From assembly GCA_009363875.1 (NCBI GenBank), contig CM018682.1, positions 60,596,031-60,660,030 on the forward strand: DNA of 64,000 nt. The letters are read 5' to 3'. Below, piece after piece: positions 32,550-44,760 of this stretch. Position 1 is the stretch's first letter. The number at the start of each line of letters is the position of its first letter. Source of the DNA: Mikania micrantha. Its lineage: Eukaryota; Streptophyta; Magnoliopsida; Asterales; Asteraceae. The translations under genes and the position numbers were made by a program. The notes under the pieces are model-generated. The model ran no database searches, was not told where the DNA came from, and was given only the letters and a program-made list of their open reading frames with translations.

Positions 32550-32623
32550 ATATCTGAAAGTTTAACGTTCTGAATGATATTCTATAATTAGAAAACAAGA
32601 TTGAAAAGTATAGTTATCGCCGT

Positions 32624-32651
32624 GTTCGTACGGGTGACGATTCGAACGAAT
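32624..32651. promoter_or_regulatory. U3 palindrome with GGTGACGAT loop (S2, second)
   Basis: GTTCGTACG, loop GGTGACGATT, CGAACGAAT. Seven of nine positions pair, plus one G-U. Confidence 0.6.
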
Positions 32652-33259
32652 ACGCGCGACGACCGTACATTTCGATTTAAACAGTGAATTAATATTTTAA
32701 ATTTAAAATAAATAGAAGATATTAGTTAATTTATTAGGAATCACAACCTAGAATAATTAAATGAATTCTATTTTAAAAATCGTGTCCTTTCATCTCGAAA
32801 ACTACGCGAAACGACATTTTACGCGAAACCAAACGAGAGCGAACGACCGGGTATCTTCCCCACATTTAATTTAGACATTAAATGCCTCAACCACCACCAC
32901 CCTCCCTTCTACTCCTCTCATTTTCGTCCCAACCCCTTCTCTCTCTAAAAGATTTTCTCTCAACTTCTCTCTACAAGTTCGTGACCATCTCTTGTCGGAT
33001 TCAAGCAATTTTGGTGCCAATACGATCCTCTCAACGCATAGAACACGAAAGTACAAGGAGTATAGTCGTTTGTTCATCGATTTTGAGGTAATATTCAAAT
33101 TTAAATTCGGTTTTGTATAAGAATGATGACCCACGTAGCTTTGTTGATTTAGCCGGCTTAAACCACTTAAACACGATTAGTTAGGCACGAATAAATAAGT
33201 AGGAAACTATGGTAATAGTGTTGTAACAGATTTGGACCAGGAAAGGAAAGGAAGATGCA

Positions 33260-33730
33260 GGTTCGTGGGGGTTATTGGGGCTGTTGATGATACAGGTTCG
33301 TATCCTGGCAGCCGAACCTTTCGAGTGTGAGGGCCGAACCCTACACGAACCCTGCAAGGCTGCTAACAACGAACCATTTTCCTGCAACGAACCCTGGCAC
33401 CGAACCCTGAAGACCTGACAACCTGGTGGACGAACCCTGGTTCACCGTCAGCCGAACCTGTGGTCACCAACCTAACCGCGAACCTTTCTCCTAGAACCGA
33501 ACCTTAGTTCACGAACCTAAGGAGGTTTCCAGCCGAACCTTTACATTTCAGGCGAGCCTAAGTGTCACGAACCCATGATTCACGAACCAATCTCGGCTGA
33601 GTCTATTAGCATGCAACGAACCATAGCATCACGAACCTGTATACAAGGCTACGAACCCCCATGGCAGCCGAACCCTACCCTTCTCAGATGCAGCCGAACC
33701 TAAGGGTTAGGGCAATAGGTTCGCTGCCCT
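33260..33730 (+). repeat. CGAACC word array in S2
   Basis: About twenty copies of CGAACC(C/T/A), many as GCCGAACC or ACGAACC, with unrelated spacers. Same word as S1 but no alignable spacers, so the word is conserved and the rest is not. Confidence 0.85.
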
Positions 33731-35672
33731 AACCAGGATCCGAAATCTAGGTTTGCTTAATTCGGATAATGTGAGGCTTATCATTCCTATAACTAGTGTG
33801 AGGAACATAATACATGATTAGTTGATCAATAACCTAGGTTTCTCATGAGAATTTATCATATAAGTTGCATGCATGGGTGTACGTGGATCAATCATATATA
33901 CATGTGTGTGTGCATGAACAAGGATGAAACCCTAATCATGCATGCATATGTAGAACTAAATGTTGAACATATAAGATTGTTTAACAAATAGGGTAGAATG
34001 GTTCTAAGCTCATGAGAATCAAAAACACAAGTTGGATAATCAATTAGGAATCAAAGGTCATCAATTGGGCCTAAGTGGGCCCAATGGGGCTTAATTAAGC
34101 CCATCATACATTAAATGATTACTTAAACTCAAGTAATGATGTTTACGTAAAATGAAGGTGTTATAAATTTATAAAAGTTAATTTAATAATTTCTAAAGTC
34201 TTGTTTAATTTGAAATTTATTTATAAATATTATTGGTTTCCTTTTAAGTTTATTTTGTTATCAAAGTTAGTTGTAATATCATTGATTGGGATTTAGTTGT
34301 AAAATAGACAATGTCATTGTCTGGATTTGAATTAAATACAAAGGAAACTCTGCCGAAATTTCTAAAAATGTAAAAGTAAGTTGTTATGACTAACTATGGG
34401 AATTGGGAGTTTAAATGGGTAATTGAACTAGATAATTTAGATCAAATCTTAGAAGTTCACTAGAGATTAGGACACTTAGTTACACACACTAAGACCAAAC
34501 CTAAGATCTGACGACTATTACGCGTACTTATAGTATTCATACTCTTATAAAACAACTCAGGAACCGAAGAAACCTAAGCTACAACAAGAGCGCGCATTTT
34601 GTGTTAGATCATTTACATAGCAGCACAGGTGAGTTCATTGCCCCTTTTCTAACATTTTTGTTTTAAAACGCGGGGCTGAGAAGCATGCGTAAACTGTTTT
34701 ATTTAAACTGTTTATTTAAATGCTTTTATATATTATATGTTTTACATATATATGTTTGTTGATACCCCTAGATTCCTGTCTAGGTAATTATTAAACAGAT
34801 CAAAATATCAAGTTAATTAAATTACTCTTATGAGTAATACTTTAATTCTAAACTCTAAACAAACCCTTAGTCCATTCAGTTCAAATTCAATAATCTAAAT
34901 TCAAAGTGGAATCAAATGAACTAAAACATAAGATCATATTCAAAGGAAATCTAATTTCAGTGTGGGATCTGAGAACAAAGAATCATAATCAAGAATCAAT
35001 TATCACCGTGAATCATGGAAATTCTAAAGATAAAGATCAAGAGACTCAAGGAATCAGAAATCATAAATGTGTGTGAATCATTGAAATAATGAAATCATTA
35101 CAATCTAATGAAATCATTAATAGTTGAGTTAAGGTGGATGTCAGGTGTATAGGGAATCAAGACCACGTGTAACACACATATAAAGTCCCCTTCAGGTATA
35201 GAAGACTCTTGTAGTCAGGCTATACGGGCAATAACATGAACTATCAAAGGAAATCGATATCAAAGTCATATCAAGAGAATCAAAGAGATCAAGAACCAAA
35301 GGATATCCTTAAAGTCCCCGCATGTACAGAAGACCATTGGGTCAAGCTGTAAGGGCAAAACATTAAAATCCCGGTCAGTTCAGGTGTACTCCTTGTGAGT
35401 TATGCCTGGCATGGGTCACGTGTGAGAGGTTACAACTTGGACAACCACCAACAACTAAGTCTAATTGATTGAGTCAAATAAGGCCCAATCATCATGTCTT
35501 AGTTGTATTTAAATGTTTTATTTAATTATTTAGTTAAATATTTAACATTTTATCTCTATCACTGACTTTTGGGAAATCATGTATCTATGATCAACTCAAG
35601 AGAATCAAAGGTAAATCAAGTTTTGGAAAGCATAATCTGAATCAGAGGTGTAGGGTAAAAATGCTTAATTAT

Positions 35673-35789
35673 CATTAACAACAGTGTCATATGCATATTA
35701 GTATGTGGTGGGATGTTGGCTAGGGCTTGTCCCTTACATATGCCCTATATATAAGCATACCGATATGGATATTACATGTGAAGTTAATG
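35673..35789. repeat. Covarying hairpin module, copy 5 (S2)
   Basis: The outer arms CATTAAC (35673) and GTTAATG (35783) pair perfectly. The inner arms CATATTAGTATG and CATACCGATATG pair at 10 of 12 positions plus one wobble. The apical part has GTGGTGGGATG, GGCTTGTCCC and TATGCCCTATATATA. Confidence 0.85.
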
Positions 35790-36248
35790 AGGTTAGGGTC
35801 TTTACCGAAAGAGGCTATCAAATCATTTTAAATTACTAAACTATATGAACTCACCAACCATGTGTTGACTTTATTTTTGCATGACTTCTCAGGTGACGAA
35901 CAGGTCAACTGAAGAGTTGTTTCTTTTGGACTAGGTTACAGATAGAGGACCTAGCTTTTGGACCGGCATACTTTTGGACATCATACATAGTTATTTGTAT
36001 ATCTTGTGCGGATACAAGATTGAAGATTTATGATGTTATAGTAGATTTACATTGTTAAATTATAAACTTAACTGATGTAATTTAACTTTGTAATTCTATT
36101 TTATTTTAGCAAGTTTCTCATTTATATATCATGTGCAATGTAAACAATCTGATCATTTCGATTATCACTCGCGATATAGCGCCCCGAGAACCTTCCGCCC
36201 GTCGGGGAAACCCGATCCTACCCCTCCGGCTCGGGGTGTGACAATGAC

Positions 36249-36770
36249 AGATAGGTTTTACTGTCTCAATGGTGTAGATGACGTAAACCTTAAACATGTG
36301 TTCCTTAACTCTTTCCCAGAATCTCTCTCCAATGAAGCTTATCGATCTTTGGAATGAAGAATATGTCGATCGCACAAGCTTCTCTTGGGGAATTATACCA
36401 GTTACTACTTAATGCTCTTTCAAAACTCTACAACCAAAAAATATTCTTAGCATAGTTTGAAAACACTGGTAGGCGTCTTGGTTCTGCATGTGATGATAAA
36501 TATCTCCGTATCAAATGAAAAGATGAATCAGCATGTGGTTGCCTACAAAAACATAAGCATAAAAGATCAAGCAACTATGGCAATCAATACTACTTGAAGA
36601 AGAAAAGGAACTTTAACAACAACCCGAAAAAGAAATGGAAGTTCCTAAAGAAAAAGAAACAACGTGGCAGAACTACTGATAGGTGTTACATTTGTAATAA
36701 AAAAGGGCATTTTGCAGAAGATTGCAAAGACAAGAAGAAGACTATTGCCTTAATTCAAACACTCAATTAG
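36249..36770 (+). pseudogene. EPRV capsid region, part 2, with zinc knuckle
   Basis: The capsid core resumes directly after S2 (RFYCLNGVDDVNLKHVFL, FPESLSNEAY). A frameshift follows near 36355. A Lys/Arg-rich nucleic-acid-binding stretch comes next, and a CCHC zinc knuckle (CYICNKKGHFAEDC, 36684-36725), the hallmark of caulimovirid coat proteins. A TAG stop lies near 36769. Confidence 0.8.
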
Positions 36771-37070
36771 ATAGAACTTGTAGATGTCTCCGATTTGGAT
36801 TCGTTATACTCCTTAAATGACGAACCAGAAGATCATGCTTTATGTACCATTGGTTATTCTGAACTAAAATAAAGCGATACGGAAGACTCATACACAAGTG
36901 ATTCAGAAACAACTACTGATGAATCAGATCAATCTAATTCCTATGATTTGCCAATTTTTATGGCAAAACCACTTTCAAAGCATCCAGAATCCCCACCCAT
37001 ACCTATAGCCAAAGTTCATATGATAACTAACACATATGCAAAGCCGCTTCCGGTTATTGCTTTCGTTGAC
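36771..37070 (+). pseudogene. EPRV aspartic protease, N-terminal edge
   Basis: An acidic linker with a TAA near 36870 leads to an open stretch that ends in PLPVIAFVD at 37070. That Asp is the predicted catalytic residue of the retropepsin. GypE is inserted exactly behind it, with the duplication TTGAC at 37066-37070 and 53066-53070. The protease continues at 53066. Confidence 0.8.
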
Positions 37071-37543
37071 TGTCACACCCCGAGCTGGCGGGACGGATCG
37101 ACTTCCCCGCCGGGCGGAAAGTTCCCGGGGCGCGATATCGTGAGTGATAATCGTGATGATCAGATTGTTTACATAGCATCAATGTTAAAAATAACTAAAG
37201 CACAATAGAGCATTTAACTAGGATTACAAAGTTAAATTACATTTGTCAAGGTTTGGTAATTTAACTAAGTATACCTAACAAAAGAATCAAATGTTTACTA
37301 TCTTGTATCTGTACAAGATATCAAAATTGATTTGCTTCCATAATAAGATATGTGGCTTCCAAAAATATACTAGGTCCTCTAACTGGGCACCCTAGCATGC
37401 AATCTTGAGCCTTAGCTTATATCTGTGCATCACCTGAGAAAGCATGCAAGAAAACAAAGTCAACACAATGGTTGGTGAGTTCATGTAGTTTAATAGTTTG
37501 AAAATAGCTTTAGCAAACCTCTTTCGGTAACAACCTTAATCTC

Positions 37544-37669
37544 ATTAACATCACCTGTAATATCCAATTCGGTATGCTTATATATAGGGCATTTGTGGGG
37601 TCGAACTTACCGCCCGCCCAGCCAACATCCCACCACATACTAAATCACATATGACATTGTTGTTAATGA
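37544..37669. repeat. Covarying hairpin module, copy 6 (GypE 3' LTR)
   Basis: Minus-strand orientation. Outer arms CATTAAC (37544) and GTTAATG (37663). Inner arms around CCAATTCGGTATG and CATACTAAAT. Apical words TATATATAGGGCA and TCCCACCAC are the reverse complement of those in the plus-strand copies. Confidence 0.85.
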
Positions 37670-37799
37670 TAATTAAGCATTTTACCTACCATTCAACCCA
37701 GTCTTCATCATAGCTTTAGTGTAGTGCTTAAAAGTTTACAATTTAACAGCATTCATGTAAGTTAGCTTTGGAGTAAAGTATACAAGCATCATTGTTTCC

Positions 37800-38260
37800 C
37801 ACATCATAGTTTAGCTTTCACCAATCTCATGCGTGGGTACAAGCTCTGCTCTAGCAGTGTTTAGCAATTACGTAGCCCACGGCTAGATACAAGCTCTGCT
37901 CTAGCAGTGTTTAGCCATTACGTATCTCATGAATTGGTTAAGCTTAGTATCCGAATAGTCTAGCAATTACGTGTCTCCTATATAAGATACAAGCCTTGCT
38001 CTAGCAATGTTTGGCAATTACGTATGTCATACATAGACACAAGCCGTGCACACACAAATAGTTTAGCATTTACATATCTCGTATAAGCAGACGCAAGCCT
38101 TGCTCTTGCAATGTTTGGAAATTACATGTCTCTTATATTGATAACAGCTTAGCATCGTCATAGTTTAGCTTCCTCGTATCTCAATGCATGGGTACAAGCT
38201 CTGCTCTAGCAGTGTTTAACAATTAGGTAGCCCATGAATAGATACAAGCTTAGCATTTCG
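37800..38260 (-). repeat. TGCTCTAGCA hairpin minisatellite (GypE 3' LTR)
   Basis: Degenerate units of about 55-75 bp, each with CAAGC, a small palindrome, TTAGCAATTACGTA and a CTCAT-type link. The palindrome exists as CTGCTCTAGCAG, TTGCTCTAGCAA and TTGCTCTTGCAA, so the flanking base pairs change together. The other LTR has the same array at 46795-47205. Confidence 0.8.
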
Positions 38261-39529
38261 CACACAATCATAGTTTTGAACATATAGTTTCAAGCATTAG
38301 CATATAGTTTGAGCGCATGCTCCGTAACATTAGTATCTTGTGTATAGTTTATGCATAGAGTTTATAGCATAAGTCTTGAGCATATAGTCTGAGCAATGAG
38401 TTTATAACATGAGCATCAAACATCTAGTTTAAGCTTCATGTTTATAGCATAAGCATCGAGCATATAGTCTGAGCATTGAGTTTGTAGCATAAGCATTAAG
38501 CATATAGTTTAAGCATTGAGTTTATAGCTTCCAAAATAAGAGTTTCAAGCTTAAGTATTCGCATAAGCATCATATGTATGTGTAAAAGCATTTAATAAAC
38601 ATTTCAATAATTTCTGAAAATGTATAACATGCTTCTCAGTCCCGAGGTAAAAACAAATATGTTTGAAAAGGACAAATGAACTCACCTTGTGTTTGAAGTG
38701 GTTGACTATGTAAAAACAAGAATGCACGCGCTCGTTGTTTGTACTTGTTGTGATGTTCACGATCCTGTATTGATTTCATAGTGTTTGTAGCTTATAAGCG
38801 TATGTTCGTAGGGATTTGTTGTACGTGTAAGTGTTAGTGTTAACCCTAAAGTTGGATAACACTTAGTGATGTTGATCATCATTCGGCCTCGAGTGTTAAT
38901 TAAGGACTCACTCCCACTTAACCACTTAAGCTTTTATTGTGCTAAGCCTTTATGTTATATGTTTAGTTTCAAATCATTATTGAATTTTCCCATAACATTT
39001 CCATTAGGTTACTTGTTTTAATATAAGACTTAATATATAACTAAATCAGCTTCCACCACTTTAGTAATTTCTATGCACCAGTTCCATTAAAATAAATTTC
39101 GTGTATTTGTTTCGAAATTACTTAAGTGCGCTAAATGGTTGTTTGTGGGCCGGATGACATTTATTGGGCCAATTAAGTTACTTGGGCCGAAGACTAGGTG
39201 AATTTGCTTCATCAAAGCGTGGGCCGATGCACAACATCCTGGGCTGCCTAAATAGGCAAAATCAATTATATTGTGGGCCAAACTAACATTGTGTTGGGCC
39301 TGTAATAACAATGGGTCAAATAATCCCAGTGGGCCGAGACTTGCTATATCGCATAAGTGTGGGTTAAAGCAAGAGTCTAGATCGATATGGCTATGGACCA
39401 ATCAATAACTTGGGTAATGATGTTGGGGCGAAAGAGGCTTGGGACTGTTTAGCCACTATGAGCCGAATAAGTGGATTGGTATTGGGCCTAGGCCGAATGG
39501 CCATATGCTGTTTCCAGCGAACCCTAGTA

Positions 39530-39975
39530 TTCATTTGAACCAAGGTTCGGCTAAAGGATATACAAGGTTCGGCTAAACAAAGAGCATAGGTTCGCTAGAT
39601 TTGATGCAAGTCTCTCGGTTCTGGAATGGTTCGGCTGGGTTTGGATGGGTTCGGCAACCATGCCTAGGTTCGGTCGAGGATGGCCGAATCCATGCCAGGT
39701 TCGTAGCTTCCAAATGGTTCGGCTGTCGATGATGTAAAGGTTCGGTATTAGTATAGGTTCAGCTGAGTCTAGGTGGGTTCGGCCAAGGTTCCAGATTACA
39801 GGGTTCGTGGATGATGCATGCACAGGTTCGGAGGCAAAGGTTCGTCGAGGAAAAAGGGTTCGCCACCCTGGTCTGAGTTCGGTGAGGTTCGTTGCCAGCA
39901 GAAGGGTTCGGCAGTGGCTAGGTGATGATGAAGGGTTCGGTTGCCATGACACCAACAGGTCCCGAACCTGTCATG
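39530..39975 (-). repeat. CGAACC word array in GypE 3' LTR
   Basis: About twenty-five GGTTCG words on the plus strand (CGAACC in element sense), mostly as GGTTCGGC, with varied spacers. In the other LTR the array lies right after the S3 insertion (51430-51860). Confidence 0.85.
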
Positions 39976-40372
39976 TCTTCACCATCATCAGTCCCTTCAG
40001 TTAAACTGGTTCTAAGTGTTTACACATTGATGTCATGCACTACGTGATGTTCGAATAGGTTAGCAGTCGCGATCGTGGGTCCAAGGCTGGCTAAGTGTGT
40101 ACGTATCAAAACCAAAGTGAAAACCCTCTTTTTCATGATGTTTCAAGCTCCATACCTCAAATTTGGCCAGAAAAAACTCTAGATCAGTTGTACTTCTAAG
40201 TAAAGGAGGTCAAGAGCTTCGTTTGGACACCGAGAACGTCCGATTTCGTCAAGAAACGAGTGAGATATCGCGTTTTGAAGTTGGAAATTTAGATAGAAGG
40301 TGGAGGTTCGGGAGATTGAGTTTAGAGATAGAGTAAGGTGCAAGAAATGAGAAAAATCTTCCTCATTTAATC

Positions 40373-40380
40373 CTTATATA
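40373..40380 (-). promoter_or_regulatory. GypE LTR TATA box
   Basis: TATATAAG within GGGGTATATAAGGATT on the minus strand. The same box is at 52262-52269 in the other LTR. The start region and CGAACC array are downstream, the palindromes upstream. Confidence 0.65.
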
Positions 40381-40742
40381 CCCCAAGGGTGTTCGGGTTC
40401 GTTTCGGTTGCTCGGTTCTCGTTTTCGTCGTGTTTCCGGCACGTCACGCGCATGATTTTGTAATTAAAATAAAAGACTTTATTTTAAATGTTCGGAAGGT
40501 GGTTATTTCTAGTAAATGTTTGAAATATCATTTTCTTGGATTATTTATCGTAATTTATTATTTCACGCGTTTCGTCATCTCTTTCGCGTATTTTTCGTAT
40601 TTTAAATTTAAAATAGTTTTCTTTTAATTTATTTCTGATGAGTTTCAAAATTGTAAAAAAGAAAATATTATATTTTTTTAAATTTATTATCGTTCGTATC
40701 GTTTTCGTTTTTGTTTCGTCAGAACGCGTCAGCATCACGCGT

Positions 40743-40770
40743 ATTCGTTCGAATCGTCATTCGAACGAAC
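40743..40770. promoter_or_regulatory. U3 palindrome (GypE 3' LTR, proximal)
   Basis: Plus-strand ATTCGTTCG, AATCGTCATT, CGAACGAAC; in element sense the loop reads AATGACGATT. Eight of nine stem positions pair. The copy in the other LTR is at 52632-52659. Confidence 0.65.
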
Positions 40771-40846
40771 ACGACGATGGTTTGGCTTTCTGATTCTTGT
40801 TTTCTACTTTCCAGTCATCATTTCAGAACTTTAAACTTTCAGATTT

Positions 40847-40874
40847 ATTCGTACAGATCGTCACCTATACGAAT
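40847..40874. promoter_or_regulatory. U3 palindrome (GypE 3' LTR, distal)
   Basis: Plus-strand ATTCGTACA, GATCGTCACC, TATACGAAT; in element sense the loop is GGTGACGATC. Eight of nine positions pair plus a wobble. The copy in the other LTR is at 52736-52763. Confidence 0.65.
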
Positions 40875-41175
40875 AACTCGTTGGTTTAGCATTCTGTAAC
40901 AACAACTGTTATGGTTTCGTTCTGTTTAACCTCGCATACGTTTATATATAATAGCATCGAATCAAGCATCTGTGTGTCAGTTCTGTGTTGTCTGATGTGT
41001 TTCTGACTGTTAAACCATGAGGTATAAAGCAGGTTTCTGACCAATAGCATAATAGTTTAGTGTTAAGCCTCAAGTGTCAATAGGATAAACATAGTTTCAC
41101 GTAATGTGTACCTGAGTTACTGTGCAAGTACTGTAGCAATCACTGTTCCGCAATGCTTCCGGCACTGATGTTACA

Positions 41176-41186
41176 GTCTCCCCTTG
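41176..41186 (-). other. GypE polypurine tract
   Basis: CAAGGGGAGAC on the minus strand abuts the 3' LTR. Confidence 0.8.
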
Positions 41187-41209
41187 TTAGAGAAATTTCG
41201 TCCCGAAAT

Positions 41210-41920
41210 TTAAGAATCGTTATCCGGTACGACTTCCTCTGTAAATAGTTGGGGATACTTGTGCTTCATGTGATCTTCGCGTTCCCAAGTAAACTCAGGT
41301 CCACGCTTTGAGTTCCATCGAACCTTGACGATCGGAATACGGCTTCGCCTCAGTTTCTTAACCTTGCGATCCATGATCTCAAAAGGTTCTTCAACAAAGT
41401 GTAAGTGTTCATCCAATTGAATTTCTTCAACTGGTATAATGAGTGATTCATCAGCAAGGCATTTATTCAAGTTGGATATGTGAAACACGTCGTGTACACC
41501 ACTAAGTTCATCTGGTAATCTTAGTCTGTACGCCATAGGACCAATATGTTCAACAATCTCGAACGGTCCTACGTACCGTTGTGTTAGTTTGCCTTTCTTT
41601 GCAAAACGGACTACGCCTTTCCATGGGGATACCTTTAGCATAACTCGGTCTCCCACTTGGAATTCCAACGGCTTGCACCGTTTATCGGCATAACTCTTTT
41701 GCCTGCTTCGGGTTGCTTGTAGTCTTTGTTGTATCTGAGTAATTTTGTCTGTAGTCTCTTGAATGAGTTCTGGCCCAGTTATACGATTATCTCCCACTTC
41801 TGACCAACAGATCGGCGATCGACACTTGCGACCATAAAGAGCCTCAAATGGTGCACATCCTATACTGCTATGATAGCTATTGTTGTAGGATAATTCGACC
41901 AGTGGTAAATGAGAGTCCTA
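41210..41920 (-). pseudogene. pol: GypE integrase C-terminus and chromodomain
   Basis: The same frame as the upstream pol part after a stop at 41918-41920 (following LDFGGN). It contains the conserved GPF-type DNA-binding segment (RYVGPFEIVEHIGPMAYRL, VFHISNLNKC) and a C-terminal chromodomain-like end (PIVKVRWNSKRGPEFTWE, HKYPQLF). Such a domain directs chromoviruses to particular chromatin. It ends at 41210, just before the polypurine tract. Confidence 0.85.
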
Positions 41921-43420
41921 ATTCCCACCGAAGTCTAGAACACAAGTTTTTAACATGTCCTCCAGGGTTTGTATAGTACGTTCGCTCTGACCATCCGTTT
42001 GTGGATGATAAGCTATACTCAAGTTTAAGTGTGTCCCTAGATATTTCTGCAATGATTGCCAGAACCTTGATGTAAATCTGCTATCACGATCTGAGATGAT
42101 AGACAATGGCACACCATGGCGTACCACTATCTCATTGATGTAGAGCTTCGCTAGTTTATCCATCGTGTAAGTTTCTCGCATCGGCAAGAAATGAGCAGAC
42201 TTGGTTAACCGATCAATAATAACCCAAATAGTGTCATGTCCACTGGAATTGCGGGGTAGCTTAGTAACAAAGCCCATAGCTATCTGTTCCCACTTCCAAA
42301 GTGGAATTTCAGGCTGTTCCAGTAAACCTGACGGTTTCTGGTGTTCCGCCTTCACTTTGGCACACGTAAGGCATCGACCAACGTACTCAACTATGTCTTT
42401 CTTCATACCCGGCCACCAATAAAACGCCCGTAAGTCTTGGTACATTTTATCAGTACCGGGATGCACAGAGTACTTGGTCTTGTGTGCTTCATCAAAGATA
42501 ATCTTTCTCAACTCATCCACTGGGGGAATCCATACACGATCCTTGTAGTAGATGATTCCATCAGGCTTCGTTTCAAATTGATTTTCTTCTCCACAATCTA
42601 TTTCTTTCTTCAAGTTTCCTCGTTCAACTGCCTCTTGTTGTGCTTGCATAATGTTGTCATGTAAGCTTGTCTGCACAGTCATCCCCATAGCTCTGACGCG
42701 CAAGGGTTTGAACCGTTCCTTCCGACTCAAGGCATAAGCTACAACGTTTGCCTTGCCCGGATGGTACTTGATCACGCAATCGTAATCATTCAGCAGTTCT
42801 ACCGAATCTCGCTGTCGCATGTTGAGTTCCTTCTGATCAAATATGTGTTGCAGACTCTTGTGATCAGTAAATATGGTACACTTTGTGCCATATAAGTAAT
42901 GTCTCCAAATCTTTAATGCGAATATCACTGCTCCGAGTTCTAGATCATGAGTAGTGTAGTTCTTCTCATGAATCTTCAGTTGTCTAGAAGCATACGCGAT
43001 AACTTTGTCTCGTTGCATCAGCGCAGAGCCGAGTCCCTGATGGGATGCATCACAATACACTACAAAGTCATCACAACCGTCTGGGAGAGATAAGAGTGGA
43101 GCATCACATAGCTTTTGCTTCAAAGTCTGAAAGGCATCTTCTTGCTTCTGTTCCCAAACAAACGGCTCACTTTTTTGTGTTGGCTTTGTGAGTGGCAGGG
43201 CTATCTTAGAAAAGTTTGAAATAAACCTTCCATAATAGCCTGCTAAACCGAGAAAGGAACGTATTTCCGTCGGTGTCTTCGGAGTGTCCCAGTCCTTTAT
43301 TGTTTCGATCTTGGGAGGGTCAACATGTACTCCCTCACTGTTAACTACATGACCCAGGAATTGAACCTCTTTCAACCAAAATTCGCATTTAGAGAATTTG
43401 GCATAGAGTTTCTCTTCCTA
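41918..43420 (-). pseudogene. pol: GypE RT end, RNase H and integrase core
   Basis: An open stretch between two nonsense codons. RT thumb (EVQFLGHVVNSEGVHVDP, FLGLAGYYGRFI), RNase H (FVVYCDASHQGLGSALMQ, TDHKSLQHIFDQKELNMRQR; the final Asp motif reads HPGKANVVAYALSR, where VADALSR is usual, so one catalytic Asp appears replaced), then integrase with HKTKYSVHPGTDKMYQD, CLTCAKVKAEHQ, WVIIDRLTKSAHFLP, SIISDRDSRFTSRFW and YHPQTDGQSERTIQTLED. Stops lie at 43418-43420 and 41918-41920. Confidence 0.9.
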
Positions 43421-43912
43421 TAACAGTTCCAAGATCGTACTAAGATGTTGCTCATGTTCTGCTTTTCTTTTGGAATAGATCAATATGTCATCAATGAAAA
43501 CAATAACAAATTGATCTACATACGGCTTGCACACTCGGTTCATGAGATCCACGAAAACCGCGGGTGCATTCGTCAACCTAAAAGGCATCACCATAAACTC
43601 GTAATGCCCGTATCTGGTACGAAACGTCGTCTTTGGTATGTCTTCGTCTTGCAGTCTGAGCTGGTGGTATCCGGACCGCAGATCGATCTTTGAAAAGTAT
43701 TGAGCTCCTTGCAACTGGTCAAACAAATAATCAATCCTCGATAGTGGATACCGATTCTTGATGGTTAGTTTGTTTATCTCCCTGTAGTCTATGCACATAC
43801 GAAAGGATCCATCCTTCTTCTTCACGAACAAAACCGGAGCTCCCCAAGGTGAGTAGCTCGGTCGGATGAAACCTTTGTCAAGTAGCTCTTGTAGTTGGTT
43901 TGACAATTCCTA
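43418..43912 (-). pseudogene. pol: GypE reverse transcriptase core
   Basis: Typical Ty3/Gypsy RT: ELLDKGFIRPSYSPWGAPV, VKKKDGSFRMCIDYRE, FSKIDLRSGYHQ, TTFRTRYGHYEFMVMPF, and the catalytic box VFIDDILIYSK. MPFRLTNAPAVF replaces the usual MPFGLTNAP. It is bounded by nonsense codons at 43910-43912 and 43418-43420, all in one frame. Confidence 0.9.
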
Positions 43913-44760
43913 CATCTCCAAAGGTGCTAACCTGTAAGGAGATTTAGCAACAGGTGTTGCTCCAGGGATCAGATTAATACAAAACTCTACCGGTCGCACT
44001 GGTTGAAAACCAGGTAGATCTTTAGGAAACACTTCTGGGTATTCCTTTACTATCGGCACGTCTTGTACTGTTTTCTTGTCTTTCTCTTTCTCCACCACAT
44101 GAGCCAAGAAAGCTATGCATTTCTTTTGTTGACACTTACGCGCTTTGATGCAAGATATGATTTTGACACTTCGTTTTGCGTGATCCCCACGAACTTCCAA
44201 TACACGATCATTCGCCACTGGAATCCGAAGTATCTTTTCGGAACAGAAGACTTCAACTCTATTGAGTGATAGCCAATCCATCCCCACGGTGATGTCGAAA
44301 CTGCCCAACTCCATCGGTAACAAGTCGATGGTAAGTGTGTGATCAGTGAGTGTAAGTGGGCAGTACCTAAGTATAGTGCTAACTGTAATTTGCTTCCCGT
44401 TCGCTACTTCGATAATGTAAGGGGAGTCTAGAGTTTCCTCAGTAATATTAAGTTTACGTGCAAAATCAGATGAAATAAAACTCTGGTCTGCACAAGTGTC
44501 AAACAGAATAGATGCATAAGAGTGATGTAAAAGAAATATACCAGTGACCACATTAGGGTCTTGGCGTGTAGCATTGGCTCCAATAACAAAAGCCCGTCCA
44601 CGAGGTGCCTGTGCTCCTTGTTGCACTCTCTTTGTACATTCTCTGGAGAAATGACCCATATCTCCACAGTTATAGCATCCTCTGTTGTTGTTGTTGTTGC
44701 CTGGTGGTGGTGGTGGTGGTAATTCCCTAGCAGCATTGTTGGTAGCTTGCATTGCAGGAG
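43910..44760 (-). pseudogene. pol: GypE nucleocapsid knuckle and protease
   Basis: CCHC knuckle CYNCGDMGHFSREC (44636-44677) follows a Pro/Asn-rich stretch. The retropepsin site reads ILFDTCADQSFIS; the family has DTGADQSF, so the catalytic-loop Gly is Cys here. GMDWLSLNRVEVFC and the linker EYPEVFPKDLPGFQP follow, then a TAG at 43910-43912 just before RT. Confidence 0.85.

Larger units (their letters stand above)
32224..36243 (+). mobile_element. S2: solo LTR in the EPRV capsid region (4020 bp)
   Basis: It starts TGTAACGTCAGTGCC and ends CGGGGTGTGACA. Flanks are ATGAT (32219-32223) and ATGAC (36244-36248), a 5-bp target duplication with one later change, and the EPRV reading frame resumes across it. 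Contents: U3 palindromes at 32522 and 32624, a CT-rich start region (32880-32990), a CGAACC array (33260-33730), an AT-rich part, repeats with AAAGTCCCC and CAGGT.TA.AGAAGAC (about 35150-35400), the hairpin module (35673-35789), and CCCCGAG/CTCGGGG arms at the end. There is no ORF. It belongs to the same superfamily as GypE, S3 and S4. Confidence 0.95.
37071..41175 (-). mobile_element. GypE 3' LTR (4105 bp)
   Basis: On the minus strand it starts TGTAACATCAGTGCC and ends CGGGGTGTGACA. In transcription order (descending coordinates): U3 palindromes (40866 and 40762 downward), TATATAAG (40373-40380), CGAACC array (39975 to 39530), AT-rich part, repeats with GCATATAGTTT (38530-38270), TGCTCTAGCA hairpin repeats (38260-37800), hairpin module (37669-37544) and the terminal CCCCGAG region. 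There is no credible ORF. Confidence 0.95.

Noticed and set aside
39530..39975. GGTTCG arrays as Pol III B-boxes
   Set aside because: The B-box needs GTTCRA; most copies read GGTTCGG, GGTTCGC or GGTTCGT, and no A-box or T-rich terminators accompany them.
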